DNA of 64,000 nt from DB1 sp049323655 (GTDB lineage Bacteria > Desulfobacterota > Desulfobulbia > Desulfobulbales > SURF-16), in contig JBMONO010000017.1 in assembly GCA_049323655.1 (NCBI GenBank), positions 31,777 to 95,776 of the forward strand. Direction: 5' to 3'. Numbering within the stretch: the first letter of the stretch is position 1; every line of letters starts with the position of its first letter. The notes beneath the pieces are model-generated. The model worked only from the letters and a program-made list of their open reading frames with translations. It was not told the origin of the DNA and made no database searches. Position numbers and translations under genes: made by a program. This document shows positions 8,077 through 17,294 of the stretch, in pieces.

Positions 8077-9285
8077 TCAGTCATCCTTGGTGGTATGGCA
8101 GACAAAGCAGCCGGAATTGCTGGCCCCGCCGGCGGCAATCATCTGGCTGTAATCCCATCGCAGCAGATCAGGATAATTGGTGGCATGCACCCCGTGGCAG
8201 GAAAGACACATCACCACCTCTTTGCCGGTGGCGGGATCGACCACGGCGCTGACCGCGTCCGGCACCGCACCGGCCCGGGCAACCGGGGCCTCGACACTGA
8301 AGGTGTTGTCGCCGTTATATGTGCTGTACTCACCGCTGTTGGGCAGGGCGAGATCGGTCGGATGCCGGATGAACGGCTTGGTTCCGGTGCCGATGCCACT
8401 GGAAGTCGGCCCGGTCAGGGTATGGAAATTGCCGTGACAGGTGGCGCAGAATTCACTGATGGTGTGATTGGGCGGTCCGACACCGCCTGCGATGTGGCAA
8501 CTGACGCCACCGGCACCGCAGCCGAGCTGTTTAGGCATCGTCTGGCCGTAATATTCATTGTGGTTGCCAGCCGAGACGTTCTGCCATTTGCCGGTCGGAT
8601 TTTGATTTTCGAGCCCCCGGACACTGAAAAGAAACCGATAACTGTTGGCCGGGGTGTCGGCGACATCACATTTACCGTCGACATTGGCATGATGAGCACC
8701 CCCCATGGCTATGAGACCGCTGCCGGGGACAATGTTGCTGTAGCGGTAGCCGTGACAGCCGTTGGTGCCGGCGCAGGTCAGATTGGTATCGTTGACGATG
8801 CCGCCGCTGTCGTGGAAAAACTGAACGATGCCGCCGGGCGGACCATAGAGGGCATCGTCCTGCTCACCGGCAAAATCGATGACGTTATGCCCCTTGGCGT
8901 CGGAGGCGCCGGAGCCTTTCAGGCCGAGCATGTAGGCAAAATTGCCGCCGGCCAGGTCGCCGGTGCCATCGGTGTGCATCACCTGCGGAATCTCGGTGCC
9001 GCCGATGGTTTTGATCTTACTGTTCTCCCCCATGGCATGACAGCCGACGCAGCTGCCCCGGGTCAGATAGGGGTTCGGATTGGCGCCGGACTCGCCGCCG
9101 AGGGTGGCCATCGCCTCGCCGTCCTGGCTGTTGTGCATGGTATGGCAGTTGGAACAAGGGCCGGTGATGAGGGCATGAAGTGTCGCCGCCGGGAAGAGAG
9201 CGGAGCAAAAAACAAGGGAGACGAAAAAAAATCGTCCGGACACTCCTCGCCGATATTCGACTGCAATCCTTGCGTTCAGACCCAT
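8077..9285 (-). CDS. Secreted multiheme cytochrome c (five CXXCH plus two wide-spaced heme-like motifs)
   Basis: An exported electron-transfer protein. The start is put at the ATG at 9283-9285, which gives a signal sequence (GRFFFVSLVFCSALFPAATLHA) directly before the first heme site. Canonical heme sites in order are CSNCH, CVGCH, CATCH, CLSCH and CFVCH. Two extra candidate sites have long spacers: CAGTNGCH (five residues between Cys) and CGAGGVSCH (six). The former resembles the CxGTxGCHG sites in some deltaproteobacterial cytochrome families. Many free His residues could be distal ligands (HTMHN, HAMG, AHHANVDG). A longer frame upstream to 9420 is open but lacks sense. It stands alone between the kinase remnant and the ATPase. 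Confidence 0.88.
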   Translation of the reverse strand: MGLNARIAVEYRRGVSGRFFFVSLVFCSALFPAATLHALITGPCSNCHTMHNSQDGEAMATLGGESGANPNPYLTRGSCVGCHAMGENSKIKTIGGTEIPQVMHTDGTGDLAGGNFAYMLGLKGSGASDAKGHNVIDFAGEQDDALYGPPGGIVQFFHDSGGIVNDTNLTCAGTNGCHGYRYSNIVPGSGLIAMGGAHHANVDGKCDVADTPANSYRFLFSVRGLENQNPTGKWQNVSAGNHNEYYGQTMPKQLGCGAGGVSCHIAGGVGPPNHTISEFCATCHGNFHTLTGPTSSGIGTGTKPFIRHPTDLALPNSGEYSTYNGDNTFSVEAPVARAGAVPDAVSAVVDPATGKEVVMCLSCHGVHATNYPDLLRWDYSQMIAAGGASNSGCFVCHTTKDD

Positions 9286-9530
9286 CACGGCACCCTGAGA
9301 AAGCAGCGAAACGCCGCACCAGTATTTGTGGGGAAAATCGAGAGCGGGGGAGGGGCCACACCGAGCGCAGCTCGCACCCTGACCCTGCGCCCGCAGGAAC
9401 GGCACCATAACCCAATACATCGGCTACACTGTATCATCGATCGCATCATTATGTCAACACCTTTTTCACTTCATCCCGCTGTCGAATCAACCCGGCGCAA
9501 GGAGGCCGGCCACTATTTTCCCTATCCTCC

Positions 9531-12272
9531 TCAACGCAGTCCATCCACCATGGCCGCTCTCTTCTCCATCCGCCTGAAAATCACCTTTTCCACCTCCACC
9601 AGAACAAAAACCAGCACGGCAATGGCAAGAATCAGCCCCCAGTCGCTGGCCGGAATCGCTGCAGTGCCGAACACTCTTTGCAGCGGCGGCAGATAGACAA
9701 AGAAAAGCTGGAGCAGAGCGATGGACACCACCGCCACCAGCACCGCCGGATTGCCGGTCAGCCCTTGGCGGGACAGAACAGAAGCCTTAATGAACCGGGC
9801 GTTGAACAGGTAGAAGATCTGAAAGAAGATCAGGGTATTGACCGCCGTGGTTCGGGCCATCGTCAGGGTTTCGCCGAGATGACGGTCCCAGAGAAAGACG
9901 CCAAGGGTGCCCATCACCATGATAGCGGAGATGAAAATAATCCGCCAGCCAAGAAACTGGGTGAGCAGCGGCTCGCGAGGTAAACGCGGCGGCCGACGCA
10001 TGACATCGCCTTCCGGCGGCTCAAAGGCCAGGGCGAGGCCGAGGGTGACCGAAGTCACCATGTTGATCCAGAGAATCTGCAGCGGGGTAATGGGCAACTC
10101 GATGCCCATCATCACCGAGGCGATGATAATGCCGGCCTGGGCGCCGTTGGTCGGCAGAATAAAGGCCAGGGTTTTTTTGATGTTGTCGTAAACAGTGCGG
10201 CCCTCCTCCACCGCATGGGCGATGGAAGCGAAATTATCGTCGGCCAGCACCATTTCCGCCGCCTCCTTGGCCGCTTCGGTTCCCTTCAGCCCCATTGCCA
10301 CCCCGACATCGGCCCTTTTCAGGGCCGGGGCATCGTTGACCCCGTCGCCGGTCATGGCCGTTACCTGGCCGTTGGCCTGCAGAGCTGTCACCAGCCGCAG
10401 TTTGTGTTCCGGGCTGACCCTGGCGAAGATATCGCTTTTGCGCACCACCTGCTGCAAGCTGTCATCATCCATCTCTTCCAGCATGACCCCGGTCACCGCG
10501 CCACCAGCTGTTTCGAGACCGATCTGCTCGCCGATGGCGGTTGCGGTCAGTGCGTGATCGCCGGTGATCATCTTTACCCGGATTCCGGCGCTGCGACACT
10601 GTCGTACCGCTTCCACCGCCTCATCGCGTGGCGGATCGATGAGCCCGAACAGGCCGAGCAGAGTCAGACCGCCCTCGACATCGGCAAAGGCGAGTTCACG
10701 TTTATCACCCACCGCCAGGGTGGCCACGGCCAGGGTACGCTGGCCCTGTCTGGCAATCTCCTCAATCGTGGCTTGCCAGAAGATACGATCAAGGGGGTGA
10801 TCGACGCCATCTCGCCGCTGCCGCGCACACATCTCCAACACCCGCTCCGGCGCCCCCTTCAGATAAATAAAGCCATGGCCGTGGTGATCGTGATGGAGGG
10901 TTGCCATGAACTTATGCTCCGATTCAAACGGGATGGTATCGATACGCGGATATTCCCGGTTGCAGAAATCGCTGTCCTCACCAGCTTTGATCGCCACGGT
11001 GATGAGCGCGCCATCGGTGGGATCACCCTGCACCTGCCACTGGCCGTCCTTGTTGAGCAGGGCGCCATCGTTGCAAAGCAGCCCGGCACGTACCAGTTCG
11101 CCAAGCAGCGCATCGTCGGCCGGGCTGATCTCCCGGCCGTCCCGAACAAATCCGCCGTGCGGATCGTAGCCCGCCCCCTCCACCCGATACCGTCCTTCGG
11201 CCGTGATCAGGGTCGTCACCGTCATCTCGTTGCGGGTCAGGGTGCCGGTCTTGTCGGAACAGATAACCGTCACCGAACCGAGGGTCTCCACCGCCGGCAG
11301 CCGACGAATAATGGCGTTCCGACGCGCCATGCGCTGGACGCCGAGGGCCAGGGTGATGGTGATGATGGCCGGCAGACCCTCAGGAATGGCTGCCACCGCC
11401 AGGGCGACGCTTGCGAAAAAAATATCGGTAAAGGAATAGGCACGAACGGTCAGGCCGAAAATCAGGGTACCAGAGGCAAGAATCAGGATGGCGCCGGTCA
11501 GCCACTGGCTGAACTCGCTCATCTGTTGAGTTAGGCGAGTGGTCAGGGTTTCCACCCGGGCCAGCAAGGCGCTGACCTTGCCGAGTTCCGTCGCCTCTCC
11601 GGTGGAAACCACTAAACCGACACCCTGTCCATAGGCGACCAGGGTGCCTGAAAAGGCCATGCTGTGCCGATCTCCCAAGGGTGCATCCGGCGCCACCGGA
11701 GCAACCGCCTTATCCACCGGCATCGATTCCCCGGTCAGAGCCGCCTCCTCGATGCGCAGATCCTTGACCTTGAAGAGTCGCAGGTCAGCCGGCACCTTGT
11801 CTCCGGACTGGAGGACAACGACGTCGCCGGGCACCAGATTTTCCATCGGCACCGCCCGTCGGTGACCATCACGGATCACCATGGCCTCGTGGGAAAGGAT
11901 ATTGCGAATGGCATCCACCGCCTTTTCCGCCTTGCCCTCCTGGACAAAACCGATGATGGCGTTGATCACCACCACCCCGAGAATGACCACGGCGTCCACC
12001 CAGTCGGCCAGCATGGCGGTCACCACGGCAGCACCGAGCAGCACGTAGATCAGCACATTATGAAACTGGAAAACAAAACGGGCCAAAGGGCTCCGGCGCG
12101 GCGGCTCAGGCAACCGATTCGGCCCATAGCGGCGCAGACGCGCCCCCGCCTCATCAGCGGACAACCCCGCAGGGGAGGCGGCAAGCTGCTCCATGACTAA
12201 ATCGACAGGCACGGCATGCCAGGAGGGCGGAGTGCGCCCATTATTCGTTTGCACCGGTGTCCCGCCATTCAT
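9531..12272 (-). CDS. Cation-transporting P-type ATPase (P2-like, Ca2+/Na+ class)
   Basis: An inner-membrane ATP-driven cation pump of 913 residues, the usual length. Order: N-terminal cation ATPase domain (WHAVPVDLVMEQL...RLRRYGPNRLPE), first membrane pair, actuator with LTGESMPV, helix with AIPEGLPAI (the PEGL-type ion site of P2 pumps), phosphorylation site CSDKTGTLT with Asp340, ATP-binding KGAPERVL, hinge TGDGVNDAPALKRADVG, and a C-terminal membrane bundle. The PEGLP motif excludes copper/zinc P1B pumps; the exact ion is unknown. It is upstream of the cytochrome on the same strand with a 245-base gap and downstream of the M28 peptidase. Confidence 0.93.
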   Translation of the reverse strand: MNGGTPVQTNNGRTPPSWHAVPVDLVMEQLAASPAGLSADEAGARLRRYGPNRLPEPPRRSPLARFVFQFHNVLIYVLLGAAVVTAMLADWVDAVVILGVVVINAIIGFVQEGKAEKAVDAIRNILSHEAMVIRDGHRRAVPMENLVPGDVVVLQSGDKVPADLRLFKVKDLRIEEAALTGESMPVDKAVAPVAPDAPLGDRHSMAFSGTLVAYGQGVGLVVSTGEATELGKVSALLARVETLTTRLTQQMSEFSQWLTGAILILASGTLIFGLTVRAYSFTDIFFASVALAVAAIPEGLPAIITITLALGVQRMARRNAIIRRLPAVETLGSVTVICSDKTGTLTRNEMTVTTLITAEGRYRVEGAGYDPHGGFVRDGREISPADDALLGELVRAGLLCNDGALLNKDGQWQVQGDPTDGALITVAIKAGEDSDFCNREYPRIDTIPFESEHKFMATLHHDHHGHGFIYLKGAPERVLEMCARQRRDGVDHPLDRIFWQATIEEIARQGQRTLAVATLAVGDKRELAFADVEGGLTLLGLFGLIDPPRDEAVEAVRQCRSAGIRVKMITGDHALTATAIGEQIGLETAGGAVTGVMLEEMDDDSLQQVVRKSDIFARVSPEHKLRLVTALQANGQVTAMTGDGVNDAPALKRADVGVAMGLKGTEAAKEAAEMVLADDNFASIAHAVEEGRTVYDNIKKTLAFILPTNGAQAGIIIASVMMGIELPITPLQILWINMVTSVTLGLALAFEPPEGDVMRRPPRLPREPLLTQFLGWRIIFISAIMVMGTLGVFLWDRHLGETLTMARTTAVNTLIFFQIFYLFNARFIKASVLSRQGLTGNPAVLVAVVSIALLQLFFVYLPPLQRVFGTAAIPASDWGLILAIAVLVFVLVEVEKVIFRRMEKRAAMVDGLR

Positions 12273-12382
12273 CCCAGACCTCCCTGATCATCATTGTCCT
12301 TGATCGCGAACCCGCTCATCCTCGTTCTTTGTCATCAGCATCAGCTTGCTTTTTGGCCGAAACAGGCCGCATCGTTTCATCA

Positions 12383-13414
12383 TCACTGAGCAAGCACCAT
12401 GATAACCGAGGCCAGACCGCCGACCACCCGGGCCAGCCGCGCATAATCGAGTTTCTCCGCCGTGTCTTCTTCGCTATGATAAGGCGCGTAGCGATAAAAA
12501 GCGGTGTCCGTCACCATGATGGCCCGATACCCCTCACGCCAGAAAGAGAGGTGATCGGACCAGCCGACGCCGGGGACGAAGCCCGGAGCTGCCAGGCCCT
12601 CGGACGGAAAGGCGGCATGGCGACGGAAGGCGCCGATCGCTTCACGCACCAGCCAGCGTGAGCCGATATTGCCGACAAAGGCGATGAAATTGCCGGTGTC
12701 GGGATAAAACAGGGAAAAGGGAAAGGGATAGTGCTGGCTGGCGGGCTCGTCGCAATAGCAGCCCATGGTTTCGAGGGAAATCATGGCGACGATCCTTTCC
12801 TTACGCTCACGGCAACGTGCCGCGTAGACCGCGCTGCCCATGGTGTCGCTGAAGAAAAACGGCGGCTCCTCATTGGCGAAAAAGACAAAGCGGACGGTGC
12901 GGGCCGGATCAAGGTCGGAGAACAGACGGGCCAACTCCAGCAGGGCGGCGACACCGGAGCCGTTGTCGTTGGCTCCCGGCGAACCGGCCACCGTGTCATA
13001 ATGAGCGCCGACCACGACGATCTCGTCCGGCTGGCGGATCCCCCTGATCTCCACCTCGAGATTGGCCGCTGTCACCCCGCGCACCACATAGTGCTGGCGC
13101 GCCACCAGATATCCGAGGGCCGCCAGCTCCTTTTCCAGATAGGCAACGGTGGCCTGCATGGAGGCCGGCTGCCAAATGTTGCGCGGGCCGATCCCATCGG
13201 CCAGGGCAAGAACATGCCTGCGCAGCCCTGCCGCACACTCCTGCTGCCGCTCCGTCAGCTCCGGGAGTGGACCGGTGAATGAAGTACCAGGCATGCCGAC
13301 AAAAAAAGAAAGGGATCCCATCAGCACCAGAATAAGGGTGACCAGCCGAGCAAGGGCAGCCCACCACTGCCGCCTGCCACAGGGGAGGATGGCACATTTT
13401 TTCCAGACCATCAT
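12383..13414 (-). CDS. M28-family zinc metallopeptidase, membrane-anchored or secreted
   Basis: A 343-residue aminopeptidase-type hydrolase. The N-terminus has a hydrophobic segment (ALARLVTLILVLMGSLSFFV), so the catalytic domain probably faces the periplasm. Metal ligands are visible in order: VGAHYDTVAGSPGANDNGSG (His and bridging Asp), FFANEEPPFF (catalytic and ligand Glu), LETMG, and a late His in YHSEEDTAEKLDY. These fit family M28. No operon partner is evident; the ATPase follows after 110 bases. Confidence 0.9.
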   Translation of the reverse strand: MMVWKKCAILPCGRRQWWAALARLVTLILVLMGSLSFFVGMPGTSFTGPLPELTERQQECAAGLRRHVLALADGIGPRNIWQPASMQATVAYLEKELAALGYLVARQHYVVRGVTAANLEVEIRGIRQPDEIVVVGAHYDTVAGSPGANDNGSGVAALLELARLFSDLDPARTVRFVFFANEEPPFFFSDTMGSAVYAARCRERKERIVAMISLETMGCYCDEPASQHYPFPFSLFYPDTGNFIAFVGNIGSRWLVREAIGAFRRHAAFPSEGLAAPGFVPGVGWSDHLSFWREGYRAIMVTDTAFYRYAPYHSEEDTAEKLDYARLARVVGGLASVIMVLAQ

Positions 13415-13865
13415 CGTGCCGGCCCATCAAGGAAGCAATGGACAGCCGGCATGATGCCGGTCACCATCGCGCTGCCTGAAAATCGCTCGCCGGCATTCGC
13501 TGGAATGATTCGTGTCGTCACCCTTGCCACGGCCCCATCTTGCATCACCATCATTTTTCCAGCTGCGGTCGGTCCCCCGGCCTCCTGCAAAAATTCTACC
13601 CAAAGTCGATCAAAAAGTCTGGGGAAAAACGACCACACCCGTCAGTTTCTGATCGTGGCCAGTCAGTAACTGGCGAGGGGAGATTGGCGCCCGCCAGCAA
13701 CGCCGTCTTTTCTGTTATTCAAATCGACAATAACGACAATCCGTTATCAACGGATGATGATTTTTTCATAAAAGTTATCACTTTGGTATTTTTTATGCGA
13801 ATGCCAGAAGACACCATTCGTCATTTCCCGGATTCGCACTGCCAACATATCACTCAGGAGGAACC
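13415..13865. other. Gene-free region with a weak sigma-54-like site
   Basis: About 450 bases upstream of the DUF1566-like gene without a credible gene. TTGGTATTTTTTATGC (13783-13798) has the GG-N10-GC geometry of a -24/-12 promoter but poor consensus otherwise, so it is only suggestive. A Shine-Dalgarno AGGAGG-like stretch precedes the next start. Confidence 0.35.
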
Positions 13866-14588
13866 ATGAAAAAACACATAACCGGGGCGGCTCTCGCTCT
13901 CACCGTTCTTTACGCCGCCGCCAGCCCGTGCCAGGCGGAACTCTGGCCGCAGACCGGCACCGCTTACATCAACGGCATTGCCCAGCCCGATGTGCAGGTC
14001 ATCTACGACGACTGCCTGGACATCAGCTACCTTGACATCGACTCGGGCAAACTGGACTGGGGAGACGCCCACGACTTCATCATCAGTCTGTCCTGGGTGG
14101 CGGCGGACGGCACCGTTTACACGGACTGGCGGCTGCCGTCGCTGCGGGAAACCACGGTCATTGCCGCCGATGTCACGGAAAGCGAGCTGGGCCACCTCTT
14201 TTACGAGGAACTGGGCAACATCTCCATTGTCAACGACGAGGCATGCGAGGCAGACGAGGAAGAAGAGGAGAGCGAGTGCGTCCCGGCCGGGCTGGTCGCC
14301 ATCCTCCCCTTGCAGACGCTGACCGCGGAAAATCCATACTGGTACGGGGATGACGCGCTGGCGACTTATGAGACCTACGCCCCCTATTTTGATTTCGCCA
14401 CCGGCCTGCAGGGCGAGATCGCCAAGATCTCCCCCCTCTACGTCCTGCCGGTCCGCGATGGGGCGGTGGCCGAACCGGTCCTCCAGCCCATCGTCCGCCT
14501 GCCGCGCAAACCCTCTTCATTCGGGCACCGCAAAAACATGGGGGAGGAGCCGGGCCGCGTCACATCCTGCCCCTTTGGCTGCCGCTAA
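13866..14588 (+). CDS. Secreted DUF1566-like protein
   Basis: 240 residues with signal peptide (KKHITGAALALTVLYAAASPCQA). Recognisable blocks of the DUF1566/Lcl-type family are DWRLPSLRE, SELGHLFYEELGN and PYFDFATGLQGEI with LYVLPVRDG near the end. Members are secreted or surface proteins of unknown role, often in PEP-CTERM-bearing genomes. Oddities are an acidic insert (EADEEEEESE) and a C-terminus (KPSSFGHRKNMGEE... to the stop) that looks unlike the family and lacks the expected sorting signal, so a 3' frameshift is possible. Confidence 0.7.
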   Translation: MKKHITGAALALTVLYAAASPCQAELWPQTGTAYINGIAQPDVQVIYDDCLDISYLDIDSGKLDWGDAHDFIISLSWVAADGTVYTDWRLPSLRETTVIAADVTESELGHLFYEELGNISIVNDEACEADEEEEESECVPAGLVAILPLQTLTAENPYWYGDDALATYETYAPYFDFATGLQGEIAKISPLYVLPVRDGAVAEPVLQPIVRLPRKPSSFGHRKNMGEEPGRVTSCPFGCR

Positions 14589-14607
14589 GGAAAAGAGCTG
14601 ATCCGCG

Positions 14608-15828
14608 CTATTGCCGGACCAGCTCCACCCGCCGGTTCTGGGCGCGGCCCAGCTCGGTGCTGTTATCCGCCACTGGCCTTGATTCGCCAAAGCCGGCGGC
14701 GGTGAGCCGGCCGGCCTCCACCCCGCCGGCCACCAGATAGGCCTTGACCGCCTCGGCCCGCTGCCCGGACAGGGTCTGGTTGGCGGAGTCGGAGCCAACG
14801 GCGTCGGTATGCCCTTCGATGGTCACCCGCCAGCTCGGTTCAGCCCGCAGCAGATCGCGCAGCTCGTCCAGCACCGGCTTGGATTCGGGTCGGAGGCTGG
14901 CCGAGTTGAAATCAAAGAGAATACCATACAGCCGCGCCCGTTTTGCCGATCCGAGCTGCCTTTGCAGCTCTCCCCCCACCGACCCGGACCAGTGCGGACA
15001 GGCGCCGACCTCGCTGGCGATCTTTTTGCCCTCCCAGTCGCCGTTCGGCGCCCCCTGTTCGCTCCCCTTACGCCACCAGAAGCCGCGAAAGGAAGCGCCA
15101 TCAGGGGAAAAGACCAGCACCGCGGGACCGGCATTATCCTCCCCCGCCTCCTGCCAGGTTATTTTCATCACCCGGCCCTCGATTGTCCCGGTCAGCAACC
15201 CTTCTTTGTATTCGTAGCAGCCGCTCAGCGCGGTGCCCTGTTGGCGGACGTGAAAAAGGGAATAGCTGGTTTCATAGGTTCCGGAGATGGTTAACGGAGG
15301 CGGCAGCGCGGGCCGCTCGCCAAACCCCCTGAAGGAGAAGAGTTCGGTGTATTCCGGGCTGCCCTGGTTGTTTTTGATGGTGAGCCGCACCCAACGGGCC
15401 GGGATCCTGGCGGCGGCCGGGAAGGTCTGGCCGTCGGTTTTGTCGGCGAGCGAGGCCGCCAGCACCGGCGCGAAACCGCTGGAGGCCGAAGCGGTCGATA
15501 CCTCGACCAGAATATCCCTGGCGCCGGCCGCCTCGGTATCAACCGAAGAGTTGTCGAACTCGAAACGTTCAAGGGAAGCCGCTTCCACCAGCTCAAAGAT
15601 AAAGACATTGTTGCTGATCTTGCCGGTTTCGCAGGCCCATCCCGACTGGGGGCTGTCATCGAGGAGATTCTGGGCGTCCCAGCCGCCGTAGGTGGACGGC
15701 ACCGACACCGGCAGAGTCCCCTCCTGGAGGGAAAGCAGGTTAACCGGTTCAGCGGGGAGCGGGGAGGCGGCAACAATAGGCAGACAGCCGAGAAAAAGAG
15801 CGGACAGCAGGGCGGTTGGATGACGCAT
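14608..15828 (-). CDS. OmpA-family outer-membrane protein with N-terminal discoidin-like domain
   Basis: 406 residues. Signal peptide to about residue 26 (ALLSALFLGCLPIVAASPLPA), then a domain resembling F5/8-type C/NPCBM carbohydrate-binding folds (GGWDAQNLLDDSPQSGWAC ... FIFELVEAASLERFEF ... WVRLTIKNNQGSPEYTEL), a beta-rich middle, and a C-terminal OmpA peptidoglycan-binding domain: YGILFDFNSASLRPES, IEGHTDAVGS, LSGQRAEAVKAYL, GFGESRPVADN, GRAQNRRVEL. It likely tethers envelope sugar binding to murein. A decayed copy of its 5' end lies just upstream (16194-16326). Confidence 0.87.
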   Translation of the reverse strand: MRHPTALLSALFLGCLPIVAASPLPAEPVNLLSLQEGTLPVSVPSTYGGWDAQNLLDDSPQSGWACETGKISNNVFIFELVEAASLERFEFDNSSVDTEAAGARDILVEVSTASASSGFAPVLAASLADKTDGQTFPAAARIPARWVRLTIKNNQGSPEYTELFSFRGFGERPALPPPLTISGTYETSYSLFHVRQQGTALSGCYEYKEGLLTGTIEGRVMKITWQEAGEDNAGPAVLVFSPDGASFRGFWWRKGSEQGAPNGDWEGKKIASEVGACPHWSGSVGGELQRQLGSAKRARLYGILFDFNSASLRPESKPVLDELRDLLRAEPSWRVTIEGHTDAVGSDSANQTLSGQRAEAVKAYLVAGGVEAGRLTAAGFGESRPVADNSTELGRAQNRRVELVRQ

Positions 15829-15914
15829 GATGGTCTTCCTCCTTTCTTTTTTCTCCTATTCTATCATCTCCCCGGCACGGCGGAAGAAAATTTTCCGGGC
15901 AGGAGAAAAATGAT
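15730..15914 (-). repeat. Copy A of a duplicated 5' region (promoter, leader and signal-peptide start of the OmpA gene)
   Basis: The stretch from AGGGAAAGCAGGTTAACCGG to GGGCAGGAGAAAAATGA recurs at 16194-16326. Copy A is the intact version and covers the OmpA start codon and upstream sequence. Confidence 0.8.
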
Positions 15915-15925
15915 ATTTCAAGACC

Positions 15926-15969
15926 CGACCCCATTTACGCGCGACCCCATTTACGCGACCCCATTTACG
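15926..15969 (+). repeat. Three tandem copies of CGACCCCATTTACG next to a GGGTCTTGAAATATCA end
   Basis: Units at 15926-15939, about 15942-15955 and 15956-15969. The preceding TGATATTTCAAGACCC, read on the other strand as GGGTCTTGAAATATCA, resembles the boundary sequence seen around REP-type elements in proteobacteria (recollection, not checked). It abuts the end of copy A. Confidence 0.7.
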
Positions 15970-16193
15970 TGAAGTGTATCTGTTTGCAGGGATCAGATAA
16001 CCCGCACCGTGCCGCGCCATCTGCGGCAAAATGCCACATTGTTCAATGTACAAAAAGGCATGGCGTCAATGCAATGAAAAATTAAGGCGCCCACAGACAC
16101 ACACTCCGGCGAAGATACTCCTGCACAAAAAATGAACGGAGGGATGCCGCTTTTCGTATGAAAAAAAGCCAAAAGCCGACTTGACCCTGCAAG

Positions 16194-16326
16194 GGAAAGC
16201 AGGTTAACCGGTTCAGCGTGGAGCGGGGCGGCGGGGTGGCGCATGATGGTCTTCCTTCTTTTTTGTCCTATTCTATCATCTCCCCAGCACGGCGGACGAA
16301 AATTTTCCGGGCAGGAGAAAAATGAC
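16194..16326 (-). pseudogene. Copy B: truncated duplicate of the OmpA-gene 5' end
   Basis: Matches copy A closely but lacks about 50 bases that encode the signal-peptide core. Read on the minus strand from 16244, the product starts MRHPAAPLHAEPVNLLSLAG and then leaves homology. It contains the same upstream leader (TCTATCATCTCCCC..., ATTTTCCGGGCAGGAG). No OmpA domain follows, so it is a relic of a tandem duplication or recombination. Confidence 0.75.
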
Positions 16327-16515
16327 ATTGCATGCCCCCCTTCGCCCCCTCTTTACGGAAGAAGCAACTTGCGAAAACCGTGCAGCCGGGGCATAATTGC
16401 CTATGAACAATGCTTGGCGTCATCCAGCCAGGCAATCAAGGCGGCACTGGACACCGCCGAGGCTGATTGAAGCCGGACGCCGTCATTATTTCCCTTTTGC
16501 ACCGAGGGTTCAGCC

Positions 16516-16809
16516 GTGGCTGTCACCATTGAAACATTGAAAAGACAACGAGATGCGATCATTGATTGCGCAAAACGCCACGGCGCTTCCAACGTCCGTG
16601 TCTTTGGCTCCGTGGCGAGGGGCGAAGCCGGCTCCGGCAGTGATGTGGATTTCCTGGTGACATTCGCCCCGGACAGCAGCCTTTTCGATCATGGCGGCTT
16701 GCTCATGGACCTGTCCGACCTCCTCCACTGCCGGGTGGATGTTGTCAGCGAAGCCGGCCTTCGTCCGCGTCTCAAGGAACGAATCATGAAGGAGATCGTT
16801 GCCCTGTGA
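16516..16809 (+). CDS. mntA: MNT-domain nucleotidyltransferase (antitoxin of HEPN/MNT pair)
   Basis: 97 residues with GTG start. The minimal nucleotidyltransferase signature VFGSVARGEAGSGSDVDFLV holds the GS-x10-DxD catalytic residues. In HEPN/MNT modules such proteins AMPylate or otherwise neutralise the HepT RNase. Its stop overlaps the next start (GTGA), so the two are translationally coupled. A function as antitoxin is known for the family and inferred here. Confidence 0.88.
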   Translation: MAVTIETLKRQRDAIIDCAKRHGASNVRVFGSVARGEAGSGSDVDFLVTFAPDSSLFDHGGLLMDLSDLLHCRVDVVSEAGLRPRLKERIMKEIVAL

Positions 16810-17147
16810 GGCTTGACCGAGATCTCGTGCTTGACATCCTGGAGGCCATTGAGAACATTGAACGCTATAGCCAGGGAGGGCGTGAAGCGTTTGATCGTGA
16901 TGAGTTGATCAGGGTCTGGTTTCTCCGCCATCTGGAAATAATCGGAGAAGCTGCATCCAGATTATCGGCGCAGACACGGGCGTCGGCCGGGTCAGTACCG
17001 TGGCGAAACATTGTCGGCATGCGGAATATTTTGATCCATCATTATTTCGCTGTTGATTGGAACGAGGTATGGAATGTGATCCACCGTGAGATTCCGCCTC
17101 TGAAGAACGCCATGGAGAAATTGCTTGCCTCGTTGCAAGAGACGTAG
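16806..17147 (+). CDS. hepT: HepT-like HEPN ribonuclease toxin (DUF86)
   Basis: 113 residues, all-alpha HEPN fold. The RNase motif R-x4-6-H is visible in MRNILIHHYFAVDW, with the following Tyr that is the AMPylation target in studied HepT proteins. The FLRHLEIIGEAASRLS helix is also typical. It starts with GTG overlapping the MNT gene stop. Lies in an accessory stretch with a transposase and a second toxin-antitoxin pair. Confidence 0.88.
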   Translation: MRLDRDLVLDILEAIENIERYSQGGREAFDRDELIRVWFLRHLEIIGEAASRLSAQTRASAGSVPWRNIVGMRNILIHHYFAVDWNEVWNVIHREIPPLKNAMEKLLASLQET

Positions 17148-17253
17148 GCCAAGCCGCCAACCTGGCAGAAAAAAGCGGAAGACTATGGTGTGTCTACTTT
17201 TTTAGAGAGCAAAGGCCGTTTTGACCCTCTATTACTCTATGCACATGACACAA

Positions 17254-17285
17254 TGTTGGGGTTCGTTCCTCACCCCAACCTACCG
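17254..17285 (+). repeat. REP palindrome 1
   Basis: TGTTGGGGTTCGTTCCTCACCCCAACCTACCG: GTTGGGG pairs with CCCCAAC around a TTCGTTCCTCA loop. It is an inverted copy of the REP at 17733-17764. Confidence 0.85.
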
Positions 17286-17294
17286 CGCTTTCGC

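Noticed and set aside
8047..9696. Long plus-strand frame (549 codons) opposite the cytochrome gene
   Set aside because: Antisense shadow of a high-GC gene; the minus strand has signal peptide and heme motifs, the plus strand none.
10215..11534. 439-codon plus-strand frame inside the P-type ATPase
   Set aside because: Antisense of a well-defined ATPase.
13783..13798. Sigma-54 promoter for the DUF1566-like gene
   Set aside because: Spacing is right but the hexamers are poor and the 20-bp element is absent.
15926..15969. CRISPR-like direct repeats
   Set aside because: Units are 14 bases with almost no spacer; not a CRISPR array. None seen elsewhere.
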